Positions 46,133-57,409 of a stretch of DNA of 64,000 nucleotides are shown here, piece by piece. Source of the DNA: Basidiobolus meristosporus CBS 931.73. Taxonomy: Eukaryota; Basidiobolomycota; Basidiobolomycetes; Basidiobolales; Basidiobolaceae. Made by a program: the position numbers and the translations under genes. The stretch is taken from the NCBI GenBank assembly GCA_002104905.1, contig MCFE01000387.1:19321-83320 (forward strand), given 5' to 3'. Positions within the stretch are counted from its first letter, which is position 1. Every line of letters begins with the position of its first letter. A model generated the notes under the pieces. It ran no database searches. It saw only the letters and a list, made by a program, of their open reading frames with translations, and was not told the origin of the DNA.

Positions 46133-46944
46133 TTATGAATGTATGCTGCGTCTTCTTACTCCTTGTAGGCATTTTATCTCCAAGTGCTCGATTTTCATGT
46201 CGAGGCGACCTTCATTGTTGATACCTTCATCATTCCACGGAACAGGTCCACCAGCCCACTCACTGGTGCCATCCTCTGTACTATCACCACCGTCCCAAAT
46301 TGAAAAGTTAATCCTGGTAGGGCCGGCTGGGAACTTGTAAACTCCCGAATTACGGTCTAAAGTTCGACTTTTGCTCAGTGTGCGTATAACTTTGTCGTTA
46401 ACTAACCATGTCAGAGAATCTGGTCTCCATTCCAGAGAGTATGTGATGAACTCTTTAGAGCTATCACTACCGACATACGTTCCGTTATTACTATAGACAA
46501 GCTCTCCTTTATAGAAGTAATTGCTTAGCGTGTCTCTTGGATTTCCTCCAAGCCACTCAAAATCCACTTCATCCTTATCACTGGCCATAGTGAACATTGC
46601 ACTGACAACGCCTTTGGTACCCGCAGTTCTTATGCGAGCATTGACCCGGCCGTATTTAAAGAAACTTTTTGTAGTTGCTTGAGCGCCAACTCCAAAGAAT
46701 TTCCCATCTGCCTGGGGAGTTTTCTTTAGGCGGAGTACCAGGCCATCTTGAAAATAATGCTCCCCTTCAATTGTCATACTACCAGTATCTTGCTTAAAAT
46801 CGTCATACAAGTCAGTACAGTCCTCTGATTGACAATAAGCACCGAGGGACACCAAAAGGAATATATAGACCTATAATAAACCCTTAGCCACAGGCGTTAA
46901 AATAACTTCATGTCTGCTGCTCTAACCTTAAGCAAAGCTGGCAT
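46133..46944 (-). CDS. Secreted GH16 glycosidase/transglycosylase (CRH-like)
   Basis: Two exons, 46944-46927 (six codons, MPALLK) and 46870-46133. Splicing yields a proper signal peptide, MPALLKVYIFLLVSLGAYCQ. The mature domain is a GH16 jelly roll with the catalytic E-x-D-x-x-E-like block: SAMFTMASDKDEVDFEWLGG (Glu, Asp and Glu of DEVDFE), then NYFYKGELVYSNNGTYVG, YSLEWRPDSLTWLVND and INFSIWDGGDST, SEWAGGPVPW. This order is typical of the fungal CRH transglycosylases that link chitin to beta-glucan in the cell wall. Unlike many of them there is no Ser/Thr linker or GPI signal; the protein ends with a short basic tail (RRRSIHS), so it is predicted to be released into the wall or medium. Confidence 0.9.
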
Positions 46945-49207
46945 CTCGGAAAAGCTAGTATGGTCTCCTGGAAGGTTAATGCCCAGAAAGTTACCGACAG
47001 TCATCGTTTTAAAGGATTTCTTCAGAGCAATATCATCGGGTCAACTTTATCGATGTGGAGTCGACTGCATCCCACAATTCAAAATTATCCCTGACCAAGG
47101 GGTGCTTACATTCATTGTAGCCTAATACGGAAAGCAATTACTCTTTGCTACCTTCGAAATACGATAATGCTGGTAGTTCACTGCGAAGGTGGGTTAATGC
47201 ATTTATCTGTACTCCTCAAGCAACATAAAGGCGCAACAAATCACCCGAAGCTGTCAAAAAATACAAGTTCGGTGAGTAGGTACAATATGAATAGATACCG
47301 ACCTTGCTTTATGCATACTTCCATTACGATATATTTCCACACACCGATGACCATTCTTTCACAGATATGTAATCTATTGTTCGTTTTAGAAGTAGTCCAG
47401 ATAGCGCTAAGTAAGGGGAGTACTCTTTGTTCATTTAAATTTTACATATTGTTGGGCTTAAATGAATCGCACCTACTTGGCTCTCCACGAGTTCAAACAC
47501 AACGAACCCGAAAATCAGGCCATTGCAAGTGTTCCTTATTGTACCTAGTTCTCTACATATTCCTATAGCCTAGTTGCTGATCGCATGTTTTCAATATTTT
47601 TCAGAATTATATTCCCATATCTACTCCGGGATGCTTTACAAACATTGTTAATACCATGTTGTGTCCAATCAAACCAGATGCGCAAAAGCAAGTCTTCTTC
47701 TAAATCCCCCAAATCACATCAAAGTTTGTACCTCCACCTTGGAAATTCTTCCAGAACTATTGGCTCCAGTATAGCACGACTCGATATCTTGAGTGTTTAC
47801 ATATCTTTAGTTGGCAGTGCTGCCAGAATTCTTGGAGATATTGGCAGAGATTGAGAGAACCAGTAGATTGTGTTGTTTTCACTTAATGATTTGCTATATG
47901 CAATGGTGGCATTTATACATTTCCAGGTCTTGGTAAAATAAACATGTTGAATATGCTACCAAAGGACCCAGCAACATGTATACATTTGGGGTCTTAAGTT
48001 TAGTAATTATTTAGTTTATACATAAACTACACAAATATATCATGATTCTATTTAGTTTATTGCCAAGCTATCAATTGTTAACTCGGGATTTAGTTTGTAA
48101 AATATTAGCTAACTCTTTGAATTAGTCAAGTCCTAGATGTTGTCAGAATTTCAACCTCGTCGAACTTTGCACATTATTTTCTGGGACCTTTCTTACAGCA
48201 TCTCTTTCGTTTGAACTCAACAAGACAACATGGGAGCATCAGGTAACTCCTTTGGTTTGATCTATCAGGCTTAGGAATAAGTAAGTATAAATTATTCCAG
48301 CATATATTCATGATGTATTCATTACTCAATTCTAGGCTTCCATATCTACTGGCCAGAATATGAAACCAGGAAGTCACATGGATGTTTGAACACTAGGTAA
48401 AGTGGGGATATTGTTGGTGACTGTTTGTGAACCTGTGCCTGCAGCCAAACTGTAAATCCTAAAAAATCGTGACCAGTCATTCCAAGTTAATGATTCCATG
48501 AGTTCCCACCATACCACAACTACTTAACAATATCATGAATGAAAGAAAAGATAAACCCTATATTCTCATAGGGTGTACATGAAGCAACCAGAGATTGGGT
48601 AAAGTAAGGATATACTGTGGCTTATTGGGGGAGAGTAGGGTATTAATGCTTTCGGTAGAGCTTGCAAAAATAGAGACAAGCATGCGGATCAAGCTTCACT
48701 AGAATCATACTAGCAAAACTTAACATGTAAGAATGGAGATAAATACTGCCGGAAAGTAAGAGGATGAGATTCAGGTGGGGATTTCTTCACACTTAATAAG
48801 TCCACTATCCGGTATTACTTATGGTGTAACCCACCATATGTAACCTACTCCACCCATTGAGTAGCCGAGTAATATCATGGATGCTACCAACTCTGAAACA
48901 ACTGGGATGATGGAGAAACAGATGAATTATCTTTCATTTGTCCAAGGCGTAGTCTGGCTCCTAATGTGACATCGGGCAAATTCTTGTGGCTTGCAAGGGT
49001 TTGCACTTGTACTACTGATGCTACAATTAGTTGGAATTAATCCAAGAAGTTTACGAACGAATACTATGTTATGGATGTAGTTGCTGTGTTATACACTGTA
49101 ACTTCAGTCCATTTCGAAAAGTCGATGCACTACGATATGTTTCATATTGTACCTCTGTAGATAGGTGGTGTGGAGCACATTTTCTAGAATCCCGATGGCC
49201 CTTTTTG
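46945..49207. other. Gene-poor 2.3-kb stretch
   Basis: AT-rich. Open frames at 47167-47568 and 47585-47854 (plus) have no family resemblance or TATA box, and I do not call them genes. A weak inverted repeat CCCTATATTCTCATAGGG lies near 48556. Nothing else. Confidence 0.45.
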
Positions 49208-49215
49208 TATATAAG
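49208..49215 (+). promoter_or_regulatory. TATA box of the methyltransferase gene
   Basis: TATATAAG, 53-60 bases before the chosen ATG at 49268; this decides against the upstream in-frame ATG at 49031. Confidence 0.6.
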
Positions 49216-49267
49216 CGATCGGAGTGCGCTTGCCAATGAAGCATCCTCAAACCATCCCTCTCGAATC

Positions 49268-50220
49268 ATGCTATCCAACTATTCAAATGAAGAGGAGCCT
49301 ACCTCAAAGTTTGAGGAAGTTCCTTACGTATTGCCAAATAACATAGCGGAGCTTAGTAGGTCAGCTCCTGTGACTCTCCAAATTTAAAGGAACAATGTTT
49401 AACTGTTTGCAATCAAGATTGAACATTCAACACTATATCTTCCGGTATGTTCGCAAAGGTAATTATGGTGCACCGATTAGTAAAGACGTCAAGCGTATTT
49501 TGGATGTGGGATGCGGTACTGGAATCTGGGCAAAGGTATTCCGGCTGAATGATTTTTCTTGAATAGCGTTTTGCTGACATGCGCAATTCATAGGACATGT
49601 CTCTTCTGTTTCCCGACACCATGTTTGACGGGATTGATGTCAACGGTGGCATTGACCCTGAGAACGACTTTCCAAATTTCACCTTTACACAGGGCGACAT
49701 TTTAAAAGGACTCCCATACAAAGACAACACTTTCGACTTCGTGTACCAAAGATTACTAGTTGCTGGCATGCCTGCTACAGCCTGGCCGAAACTATGCGCG
49801 GAATTGATACGAGTGGTTAAGCCAGGTGGTTGGATAGAAATCATCGACACGGATATTTACTTCCGGGATTACGGTCCGGCCTGGAAACAGCTGGAGCCAT
49901 ACTTTACCGCCTTCATGAAGAAAAGAGGAATCGATCCCTACGTCGTTCAAGAAATCCCAAATTTTGTGAAGCAAGGAGGGCTAAGTAATATCCATCACTC
50001 GCGTCACGTTTCGCCTATGGGAATTAGCAACAGTGAAATAGACAAATTCATGGTGAAAGATCTGAGCATGATCTTTGCTAACATGATGCCCTTGTTTGTT
50101 GCAGCCTCTGGGAAAACGGAGCAGCAGATATCTCAGCTACTGAAGGAATTTGAGAAAGAATGTTTCGAGTATAAAACCTACGGATTCGCTTACTATACTT
50201 GGGGGCAGAAGCCACTATGA
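49268..50220 (+). CDS. SAM-dependent methyltransferase (class I, fungal)
   Basis: Three exons: 49268-49359, 49418-49535 and 49594-50220. The protein starts MLSNYSNEEEPTSKFEEVPY. Splicing gives ELSRLNIQHYIFRYVRKGNY, then the SAM-binding motif I RILDVGCGTGIWAK, motif II FDGIDVNGG, TFTQGDILKGLPYKDNTFDF (motif III region), and LIRVVKPGGWIEIIDTD. This layout, R-L--QH--FRYV ahead of ILDVGCGTGIWA and a C-terminal helical cap, is shared with a large group of fungal small-molecule and LaeA-like methyltransferases. The substrate is not predictable. It is isolated, with no biosynthetic genes alongside. Confidence 0.9.
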
Positions 50221-51109
50221 CCATTGTTGGAGCGCGTTGGCATGAATAATACAATCAAGAGCGAGGGGAGCTAATCACAAAACCACCTAAAATAGTATCT
50301 GATCTCCAATCTGGACATATTTGCCTAGAACGACTACAACTTAATAAATACAGTGTATTCTAACAATGATATTATATAGATTTAGAAGCTCGGGATTTTT
50401 GTCATCTCTATTGCATCGTGCAGGGATGCGAATTTGTTGGGGCGCATTATGGTAGATTATCTTCATCAAATATATATTATAATGACCATAGTATGGGCAT
50501 TTATGGCTACGAATGTTGACCTAAGGTAATTTACCACACTACCTGCTAGATACATGGATCTATATCACCGAGTCAATTGGTTCACAAAAGTCATTAATCA
50601 TGAGGGCGGTATGGAACCTAGACCCTACAAACCTGATTGTAATTTACTAATGACTCTGCTGACCTGATCTGTTGAGTTGTGGACAAATAATATTTCGCTC
50701 CTTGGAAAAGCTTGTTTCGACCCAACACAACTCCTTTATCCCCAAGCCAGCACACATCGCATTTGGTACTCTTCCCCTGACAACATTTAGAAGCCGTAGT
50801 AATTCATGATTTAGATAAGTTTAGAACCTAAGTTGTTGAATTAATTAGAATGATTTCTGTGGCAGATATCAATGGCCGAGGTTCAGTAGTGCATTCTTCA
50901 AATAACTGCCGAGTCTATTTAATACCAATCGAATGGGGATACGAGAATTAAACTTAAGTCCAATAGTTCAAACAAGTATGCTTTATAGTGACAGATTACG
51001 TGGATGAGATTGGTTTCTGCTCAGATCCTTAAGCTCATTCCACCTAGTACAGTAGTCACTCCATCAATACATGATTCAGTAATAAAGATTGGTATTATGA
51101 AAGTTGTCA
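50221..51109. other. Intergenic region
   Basis: AT-rich; no gene seen. Confidence 0.5.
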
Positions 51110-52003
51110 GAATAAGCCACCCAGACGGAAGATTTTTCTCACTATTTCAACTTTGGTTATGGTAAATGTTGGCCTGTGAGTAGCCGCTATGCTTGTCTTG
51201 TGATCATATGATGGACTTTTAGGCTGCTCCACGGTCGTGGCTATAGCAGCCATTGGCATAAGTTCCCCGCATTCCAGGATGTGAGTGGGGTGATCGGGAC
51301 TTGTGTATCTGGTGCATTCTTACTGCTAATCGGTATCATGAACGCAATTGTCCTGGTTAGCATTTGGAAACAGCTGCAGACACTTCGTCGAGAGAAGGTG
51401 TACAGAGAGATTGATGTGGAGGAGATGCTCAACTCGGGAGGAGTCTTGTCCAGGTTCTTCAGACCAATCTTCAACTTCATCGATGCTAGCTGGAAGATGT
51501 ATCCGTTGGGGGTGTTGTTCGGGTTCGGGTTCGACACAGCCACCGAGATCACATTATTGGCGCTGTCTGCTACACAAGCCAACAACGGACTCAACATTGG
51601 ACTGATCCTATTCTTCCCGTTCCTATTCACTGCCGGAATGTCCCTGATTGACACGCTGGATGGCATGCTCATGTTGTGCACCTACAGCTGGGCCTTTATC
51701 TCGCCCATCCGCAAGATCTACTTCAACTTCACCATCACCTTCATCTCCGTGCTGATTGCCATCCTCATTGGACTGGTTCAGGTGTTCAACATTCTTGGTG
51801 ATAAGCTAGAGCTGACCGGATCATTCTGGGAGCTCTTTGGCACCATTGGAGATAATTTCGACATCGTTGGCTACTGCATCGTATCGTTGTTCGTGGTTAT
51901 CTGGATGCTGGCGATCTTGATCTACAAGTATGGTGGATTTGGGAAGTTCGAGAAGGACATTATGGTGGTGCGTGAGAAGTTGAAATTTAAGGTATTCTCT
52001 TAA
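51110..52003 (+). pseudogene. Truncated NiCoT transporter copy
   Basis: Degenerate duplicate of the gene at 52850. Its 5' part (51110-51260) is recognisably similar but scrambled by substitutions and deletions; it lacks the start codon, the first helices and the H-x4-D-A-D-H metal motif. From about 51258 to 51935 it is almost identical to 53254-53930 and stays open for 240 codons, including FGFGFDTATEITLL. The end then diverges (GFGKFEKD versus GFMQLEKD) and stops early. It cannot make a working transporter. Confidence 0.85.
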
Positions 52004-52849
52004 AACAGGTATACATATGGATAACTTGGGTACTTACAAGACTCTATTGAAAGGTGTTTGTAAACACGTATGAACAAACTTTTTACAGTGGTAGTAATAT
52101 TTTAATCTTCCATTTTGTTAATATAGGGTGTAAAAGACAATATAAGGGTTATTGCATATAAAAGTATATAGAGATCACCACTAATGTAGAATTAGTTCAG
52201 ATGGTGTAATATCAAAAGCAAGATTATCTAGCTAACCAAATCCAGGAATTGGGTATATTGCCTCATCCGATACAAGCTAGAATGGTGAGGATACAACTTG
52301 TACCAATGTCGGTTCTTTGAAATCCAATTGGATCAGCATGGGGACACTATCTAGCATGTGGCAAGAGAGTCACATGTTTATTATCACGTACTTTAACAAT
52401 CAGCAAACCGCCTCTTATCTTTGTGTGAAAATTTCCAACACTGGGTAACATAGCACAGGTGATATACCCCAATAGCTTTTCCTGCTAGACGAGATATTTC
52501 CACTACAACCGAATTTTTGTCCACATACTTGGTAAAATGGTTATCGCAATGATGCTGCTGATCTTACCACAATGATCAGTTGCAAAAGTCAGGTAAAGAG
52601 CTTTTTGATTACATTCGTACCCAGTTCCATTGTTGGAGCCCCTATCATCCGTGGATGGTTTAGCCTTAACGTTGATTTATTGAAACAGGAAACACCTACC
52701 CTGGGTCCTACTCACTACCCCAGGTGATATGAGAAAACTTATAAATATGGGTACGTAAAGTCTAACCTCTGCACCGATCACTACCTCATTCAACTATTAT
52801 CTTCCACTCAAAAAGTATATCCGCACTCCAATAATACAGAATTGGCGCT
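52004..52849. other. Intergenic region
   Basis: Between the pseudogene and the intact NiCoT gene; includes the latter's promoter. AACTTATAAATAT near 52737-52749 may be a TATA box, about 105 bases before the ATG. Confidence 0.5.
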
Positions 52850-54017
52850 ATGGAGGTTTACAGGGCATTCATGACAGCTGAGAACAAGCCGCTTAGACGG
52901 AAGATCATCATTACTATTTCCACTTTGGTTGTGGTAAACATCGCCTTGTGGGTAGCTGCTATCCTTGCTTTGCGGCCATACAATGGACTCATCAGCCAGG
53001 CAGTTCTGGCATATACTCTTGGACTTCGCCACGCTTTAGATGCTGATCATATTACTGGTAGGTAGATCATCATCAGTTCTAATTGCTTACCGATTCGTGA
53101 CTAATGGATATCCAGCAATCGACAATGTCACGAGAAAGTTGATCCAGTCTGGCAAGAGACCATGCCTTGTGGGACTCTTCTTCTCTTTAGGCCACTCGAC
53201 AATTGTGGTTGTAGCAGCCATTGCCATCGCAGCCACGGCTACAGCAGTGGCCGATAAGTTCCCCGCATTCCGGGATGTGAGTGGAGTGATCGGGACTTGT
53301 GTATCTGGTGCATTCTTACTGCTAATCGGTATCATGAACGCAATTGTCCTGGTTAGCATTTGGAAACAGCTGCAGACACTTCGTCGAGAGAAGGTGTACA
53401 GAGAGATTGATGTGGAGGAGATGCTCAACTCGGGAGGAGTCTTGTCCAGGTTCTTCAGACCAATCTTCAACTTCATCGATGCTAGCTGGAAGATGTATCC
53501 GTTGGGGGTGTTGTTCGGGTTCGGGTTCGACACAGCCACCGAGATCACATTATTGGCGCTGTCTGCTACACAAGCCAACAACGGACTCAACATTGGACTG
53601 ATCCTATTCTTCCCGTTCCTATTCACTGCCGGAATGTCCCTGATTGACACGCTGGATGGCATGCTCATGTTGTGCACCTACAGCTGGGCCTTTATCTCGC
53701 CCATCCGCAAGATCTACTTCAACTTCACCATCACCTTCATCTCCGTGCTGATTGCCATCCTCATTGGACTGGTTCAGGTGTTCAACATTCTTGGTGATAA
53801 GCTAGAGCTGAACGGATCATTCTGGGAGTTCTTTGGCACCATTGGAGATAATTTCGACATCGTTGGCTACTGCATCGTATCGTTGTTCGTGGTTATCTGG
53901 ATGCTGGCGATCTTGATCTACAAGTATGGTGGATTTATGCAGCTCGAGAAGGACATTGTGGTGGTGCGTGGGGAGAAGGATACCATGATGATTGAGGAGG
54001 AAGAAATCAAAGTGTAA
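52850..54017 (+). CDS. Nickel/cobalt transporter (NiCoT family)
   Basis: Two exons (52850-53056 and about 53116-54017). The junction restores the family signature GLRHALDADHIT then AIDNVTRKLI, the H-x4-D-H motif in TM2 that selects Ni2+/Co2+. Other blocks are GLFFSLGHSTIVVVAAIAIA, the second signature LFGFGFDTATEITLLAL, and FTAGMSLIDTLDGMLMLC. Eight or so membrane segments; about 370 residues, normal for the family. The C-terminus is a short charged tail (EEEEIKV). NiCoT proteins supply nickel for urease and cobalt for B12 enzymes. A broken, partly converted copy lies 1 kb upstream. Confidence 0.95.
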
Positions 54018-54962
54018 TTAAGCAGCAATGTTGACATAAGAAATGAGGCTAGGTTCTACCCAACCTGTAAAATATAATTTGTCATTGTTTTGTAAGTAAT
54101 CTAACTTGAGATGAATAAAGCGCCTTTCTAGAACTTGATGGCAAGAATAATGCTTACAAAACATTGATGGCCTTTGGATTAAGTCGCTAGAGTACAAATC
54201 ATTTTCACTAGGACAGCAATTGAAATCATGGGCATACTTTACATGTGAGTGACATTATTTCCATATATACGGCGTGTGAATGTTTGCATTAGGATAGTTC
54301 TGATATTGCCATTGGAGAAACAATTAAAACGTATGCTTCTAGCGTTGGTTCGTTTGTATATATCTTCTCTTACCATCAAGATGGCCAGTTTTATTAAAAG
54401 ACACTAATCGATAGTGGTCAAGCCGCGGCATCGAACTACATTACTGTAAATGCTACAACGAGCCTGAATAGCAATCAAGGTCACATTCATAGCGCTATTA
54501 ATAGGTTTACTCATGTTACTCACTATCTTTACATTGACGACCTAATCGTCAGCCATGATGCTAAAATATCCCTGTATATTGATGGTATACTTCTACCGAA
54601 TATTTTGTTAATCACTATGTTGTTCGACCAATCATTGAACTATAGAACTATTAAAGAACTAGAAGTAATGCTGCAATCTCCGATCTGTACCAAATCGTTG
54701 ACAGCTATTACTCACGTGCTCCTCACAAAAGCTGACAATATATGGCTCGTGTCTGAATAAGTCGGCATATTGAGCATTGTGCTACCCTCGCTGAAGTGGG
54801 GTTTGCCACAATACATGTTGTACTTACTACACGATGAATTAATGTGCAAATAATAAAAAAAGTTAGTCATGAAATATCAACTTTGATTTCACCGATGTTT
54901 TAGAGGCATGTAGCGTTTAGCCACAGTACGTAAAATGTGATGTAGCCAGTAAATATGAACAC
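54018..54962. other. Intergenic region
   Basis: Between the NiCoT gene and the repeat-protein array. AATAAA near 54114 fits the NiCoT polyadenylation signal. Nothing else seen. Confidence 0.5.
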
Positions 54963-55245
54963 CTAGTACTTTCCAGATTGACGGCCAAAGTTAAGATCAT
55001 ATTGACTGTTGCGTGGATATTGCAGCCCTTCGCCTTCTTCATATTGTCGTCCTAAGCTTACGGTCATAGAGAAGGTTATGAGAGTATTCGAGTTCTTCGT
55101 CATCTTCATATCGTCTTCCTAAGCCACGACTATAGTGACGATTACGGGGAAACTCAGGATCTTCATCGTTCTCATATTGGCGACCAAATCTACGACTGTA
55201 ATGGCGACTGCGGGATGTTGTAATCTTTGATGAATAACCACCCAC
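54963..55245 (-). pseudogene. 5'-truncated, frameshifted copy of the repeat-protein gene
   Basis: Only about three repeats and the C-terminus remain. Reading from the right: HYSRRFGRQYENDED and HYSRGLGRRYEDDEELEY, then after YDRK an extra base shifts the frame. In the new frame SLGRQYEEGEGLQYPRN and a C-terminus ending FGRQSGKY-stop (TAG at 54963-54965) are recovered, matching the ends SSGRQSGWY of the intact copies. The head is missing: the open frame begins in sequence that is normally far-upstream promoter DNA, so a deletion has fused promoter flank to mid-gene. Confidence 0.8.
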
Positions 55246-55728
55246 GCTCTGCTGACAAATATTGTTAAAATATGTGTTGGTACAAGAGCATCGTATTCAG
55301 TACGGCTTCACTAATGTAATGGTGGACTTTGTAGAGAATAGAATAGCATATGTGTTTGAACGATGATATCAATCTATAGGGGAGGAGTGCTTGGCGAGGC
55401 TAAGCCACTCAACGATTTGATGATCCCAGCATATAATTAATGATATCGAAACAATGTGACAATTCCGGATCTCTACTGGGCCAATGGACATTCACCCTCA
55501 TGCAACTGATAAATATTGCCGAAAAATGGGTCGATGCAAAGCTTCATACACAACAGGGCTTCACTGTAATAGTGGTAGATTTTACTACTTTAAGTAGCAT
55601 CAGCTAGGCCAATATCCTTTGGAACTTGGTTGTGAAATATCAACTTTATTTTTACCAATCGTTTTAGAGGCGCAGAACATACCATTTAATCACCATGTAA
55701 AGTGGGATATAGCCAATACATACGCAGC
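55246..55728. other. Intergenic spacer of the array
   Basis: Homologous to the far-upstream spacers at about 56900-57360 and 58620-59150. It includes a GCTAAGCCACTC block at about 55399-55410 (minus-strand GTGGCTTAGC) and the ATTCACCCTCATGC and GGGTCGATGCAAAG blocks shared by the other spacers. Confidence 0.6.
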
Positions 55729-56658
55729 TTAATACCATCCAGTTTGGCGACCTGAGCTACGGCCATAGTGGCGGCTACGAGAATATTCAAGCTCATCATC
55801 GTTTTCGTATTGACGACCGAAACCACGGCTATAACGACGGTTACGAGGATATTCGAGTTCTTCGTCTTCTTCATATTGACGGCCAAAGCCACGGCCATAA
55901 CGACGATTGCGAGGGTATTCAAGCTCTTCTTCACGACCGTAGCGGCGGCCGCGGGGATAGTAAGATTCCTTGCCATTTTCGTATCGACGACCTAGGCCAT
56001 AACCGTAGCGACGGCTGTGGGGGTATTCGAACACTTCATCGTTTTCATATTGACGACCAAATCCGTGACCGTAGCGCCGGCTGCGTGGATAATCAAGCTC
56101 CTCATCATCCTCATATCGACGCCCGAAGCCACGACCGTAGTGACGATTGCGGGGATACTCTAGCTCTTCGTCATCTTCATATTGACGTCCTAGACCACGG
56201 CCATAGCGACGATTATGTGGATATTCGAGCTCCTCATCATCTTCATATTGACGGCCAAAGCCACGACCATGGCGACGGTTGTGAGGATATTCAAGCTCCT
56301 CATCATCATATTGACGGCCAAATCCTCTGCCATAGCGGTGGTTGCGGGAGTAATCGGGTTCCTCATCATCTTCATGTTGACGGCCAAACCCGCGACTATA
56401 GCGACGATTGCGAGGATATCCAGGCTCTTCTTCATCCTCATATTGACGTCCAAATCTGCTCTCGTAACGATGGCTATGAGGGTATTCACGCTCCTCTTCA
56501 TCCTCATATCGACGATTGAGGCCACGTCCATAACGGCGGTTGGGAGAATACTCTTGTTCCTCACGTTCGTAGCGGGGTTGTTGCTGGTTGTTACGTTTGT
56601 TCAAGTCTTGCTGGTAACGAGAATCGTGGGTTTGACGAGGTTGTTGATAATTGGCCAT
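55729..56658 (-). CDS. Tandem-repeat RG/Y/acid-rich protein, array copy 2
   Basis: Intact, single exon, 309 residues from MANYQQPRQTHDSRYQQDLN. A 38-residue Gln/Asn/Arg-rich head is followed by twelve repeats of about 22 residues of the form RYGRGLGRQYEDDEELEYP + RNR, and a conserved end RHYGRSSGRQTGWY. The basic half is RYGRGxGRQY, the acidic half EDDEELEYP. One unit is shortened to 14 residues (RYGREEELEYPRNR), a deletion shared with array copy 3. No Cys. No signal peptide. Upstream in-frame codons as far as 56763 are 5' leader, since the TATA box at 56739-56746 lies there. Family not recognised. Confidence 0.85.
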   Translation of the reverse strand: MANYQQPRQTHDSRYQQDLNKRNNQQQPRYEREEQEYSPNRRYGRGLNRRYEDEEEREYPHSHRYESRFGRQYEDEEEPGYPRNRRYSRGFGRQHEDDEEPDYSRNHRYGRGFGRQYDDEELEYPHNRRHGRGFGRQYEDDEELEYPHNRRYGRGLGRQYEDDEELEYPRNRHYGRGFGRRYEDDEELDYPRSRRYGHGFGRQYENDEVFEYPHSRRYGYGLGRRYENGKESYYPRGRRYGREEELEYPRNRRYGRGFGRQYEEDEELEYPRNRRYSRGFGRQYENDDELEYSRSRHYGRSSGRQTGWY

Positions 56659-56738
56659 GGTAGTAGAGAAAGCAAGGTCTTCGGAAGCTAGAGAACAAGT
56701 CGACAGAAGAATATGAAACAGATTTACTTCCTCCTTAC

Positions 56739-56803
56739 CTTTTATACATTGAGGGCGACACATATGCCAAATGGTGGTGTGCTTGACGGGGCCAAGCCAC
56801 TCG
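56739..56803 (-). promoter_or_regulatory. GTGGCTTGG element plus TATA box, array copy 2
   Basis: On the minus strand: AGTGGCTTGGC (about 56790-56802) followed by TATAAAAG (56746-56739), 81 bases before the ATG at 56658. Confidence 0.65.
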
Positions 56804-57409
56804 ATGATCCAAGCATATGGTCACAGACATCAAAGGGATGTTGCAATCCTTAATCTATAGCGGATCTTTGTGGAATGTTCATCCACAATCGATATTGGAT
56901 ATTGACAAATATTGTCAAAGTATGAGTTGGTACAAGAGCTACACATTTAGCACGAAATCCTTAAAGAGGTGGTAGAGAATAAATCAACATATGAGTCAGG
57001 GACTGGTATACTTCCACCGGAACTTAAAAGTAGTAAACGGGACGTACATCTAAAAATGAGCAGTGCTCGACGAGGCTAAGCCACTTGACGATTTGATGGT
57101 GCCAACATATGATTAACGATGTAGAAACAATGTAACGATTCCGGATCTATGCTTGGCTGATGGGCATTCACCCTCATGCTACTGATAAATATTGTCAAAA
57201 AATGGGTCGATGCAAAGGTTCATATACAACAGGGCTTCACTGCTACAGTGACGGATTTTGTTACATTGCGGCAGGTAACGTCAACTATACCAATATTCGT
57301 TGGAACTTGGCTATGAAATATCAACTTTATTTTTACCAATCATTTTAGAGGCGCAGAGCATACCATTTAATCACCATGTAAAGTGGGATATAGCCAATAC
57401 ATACGCAGC
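56804..57409. other. Array spacer
   Basis: Upstream region of copy 2 and 3' flank of copy 3. Holds a second GCTAAGCCACTTGA block at 57075-57088 and the CATATGATTA, ATTCACCCTCATGC and GGGTCGATGCAAAG blocks shared with the other spacers. No gene. Confidence 0.6.

Noticed and set aside
47585-47854. Plus-strand 89-codon frame
   Set aside because: Same length as the orphan pair but no sequence similarity, no TATA box and AT-driven codon use.
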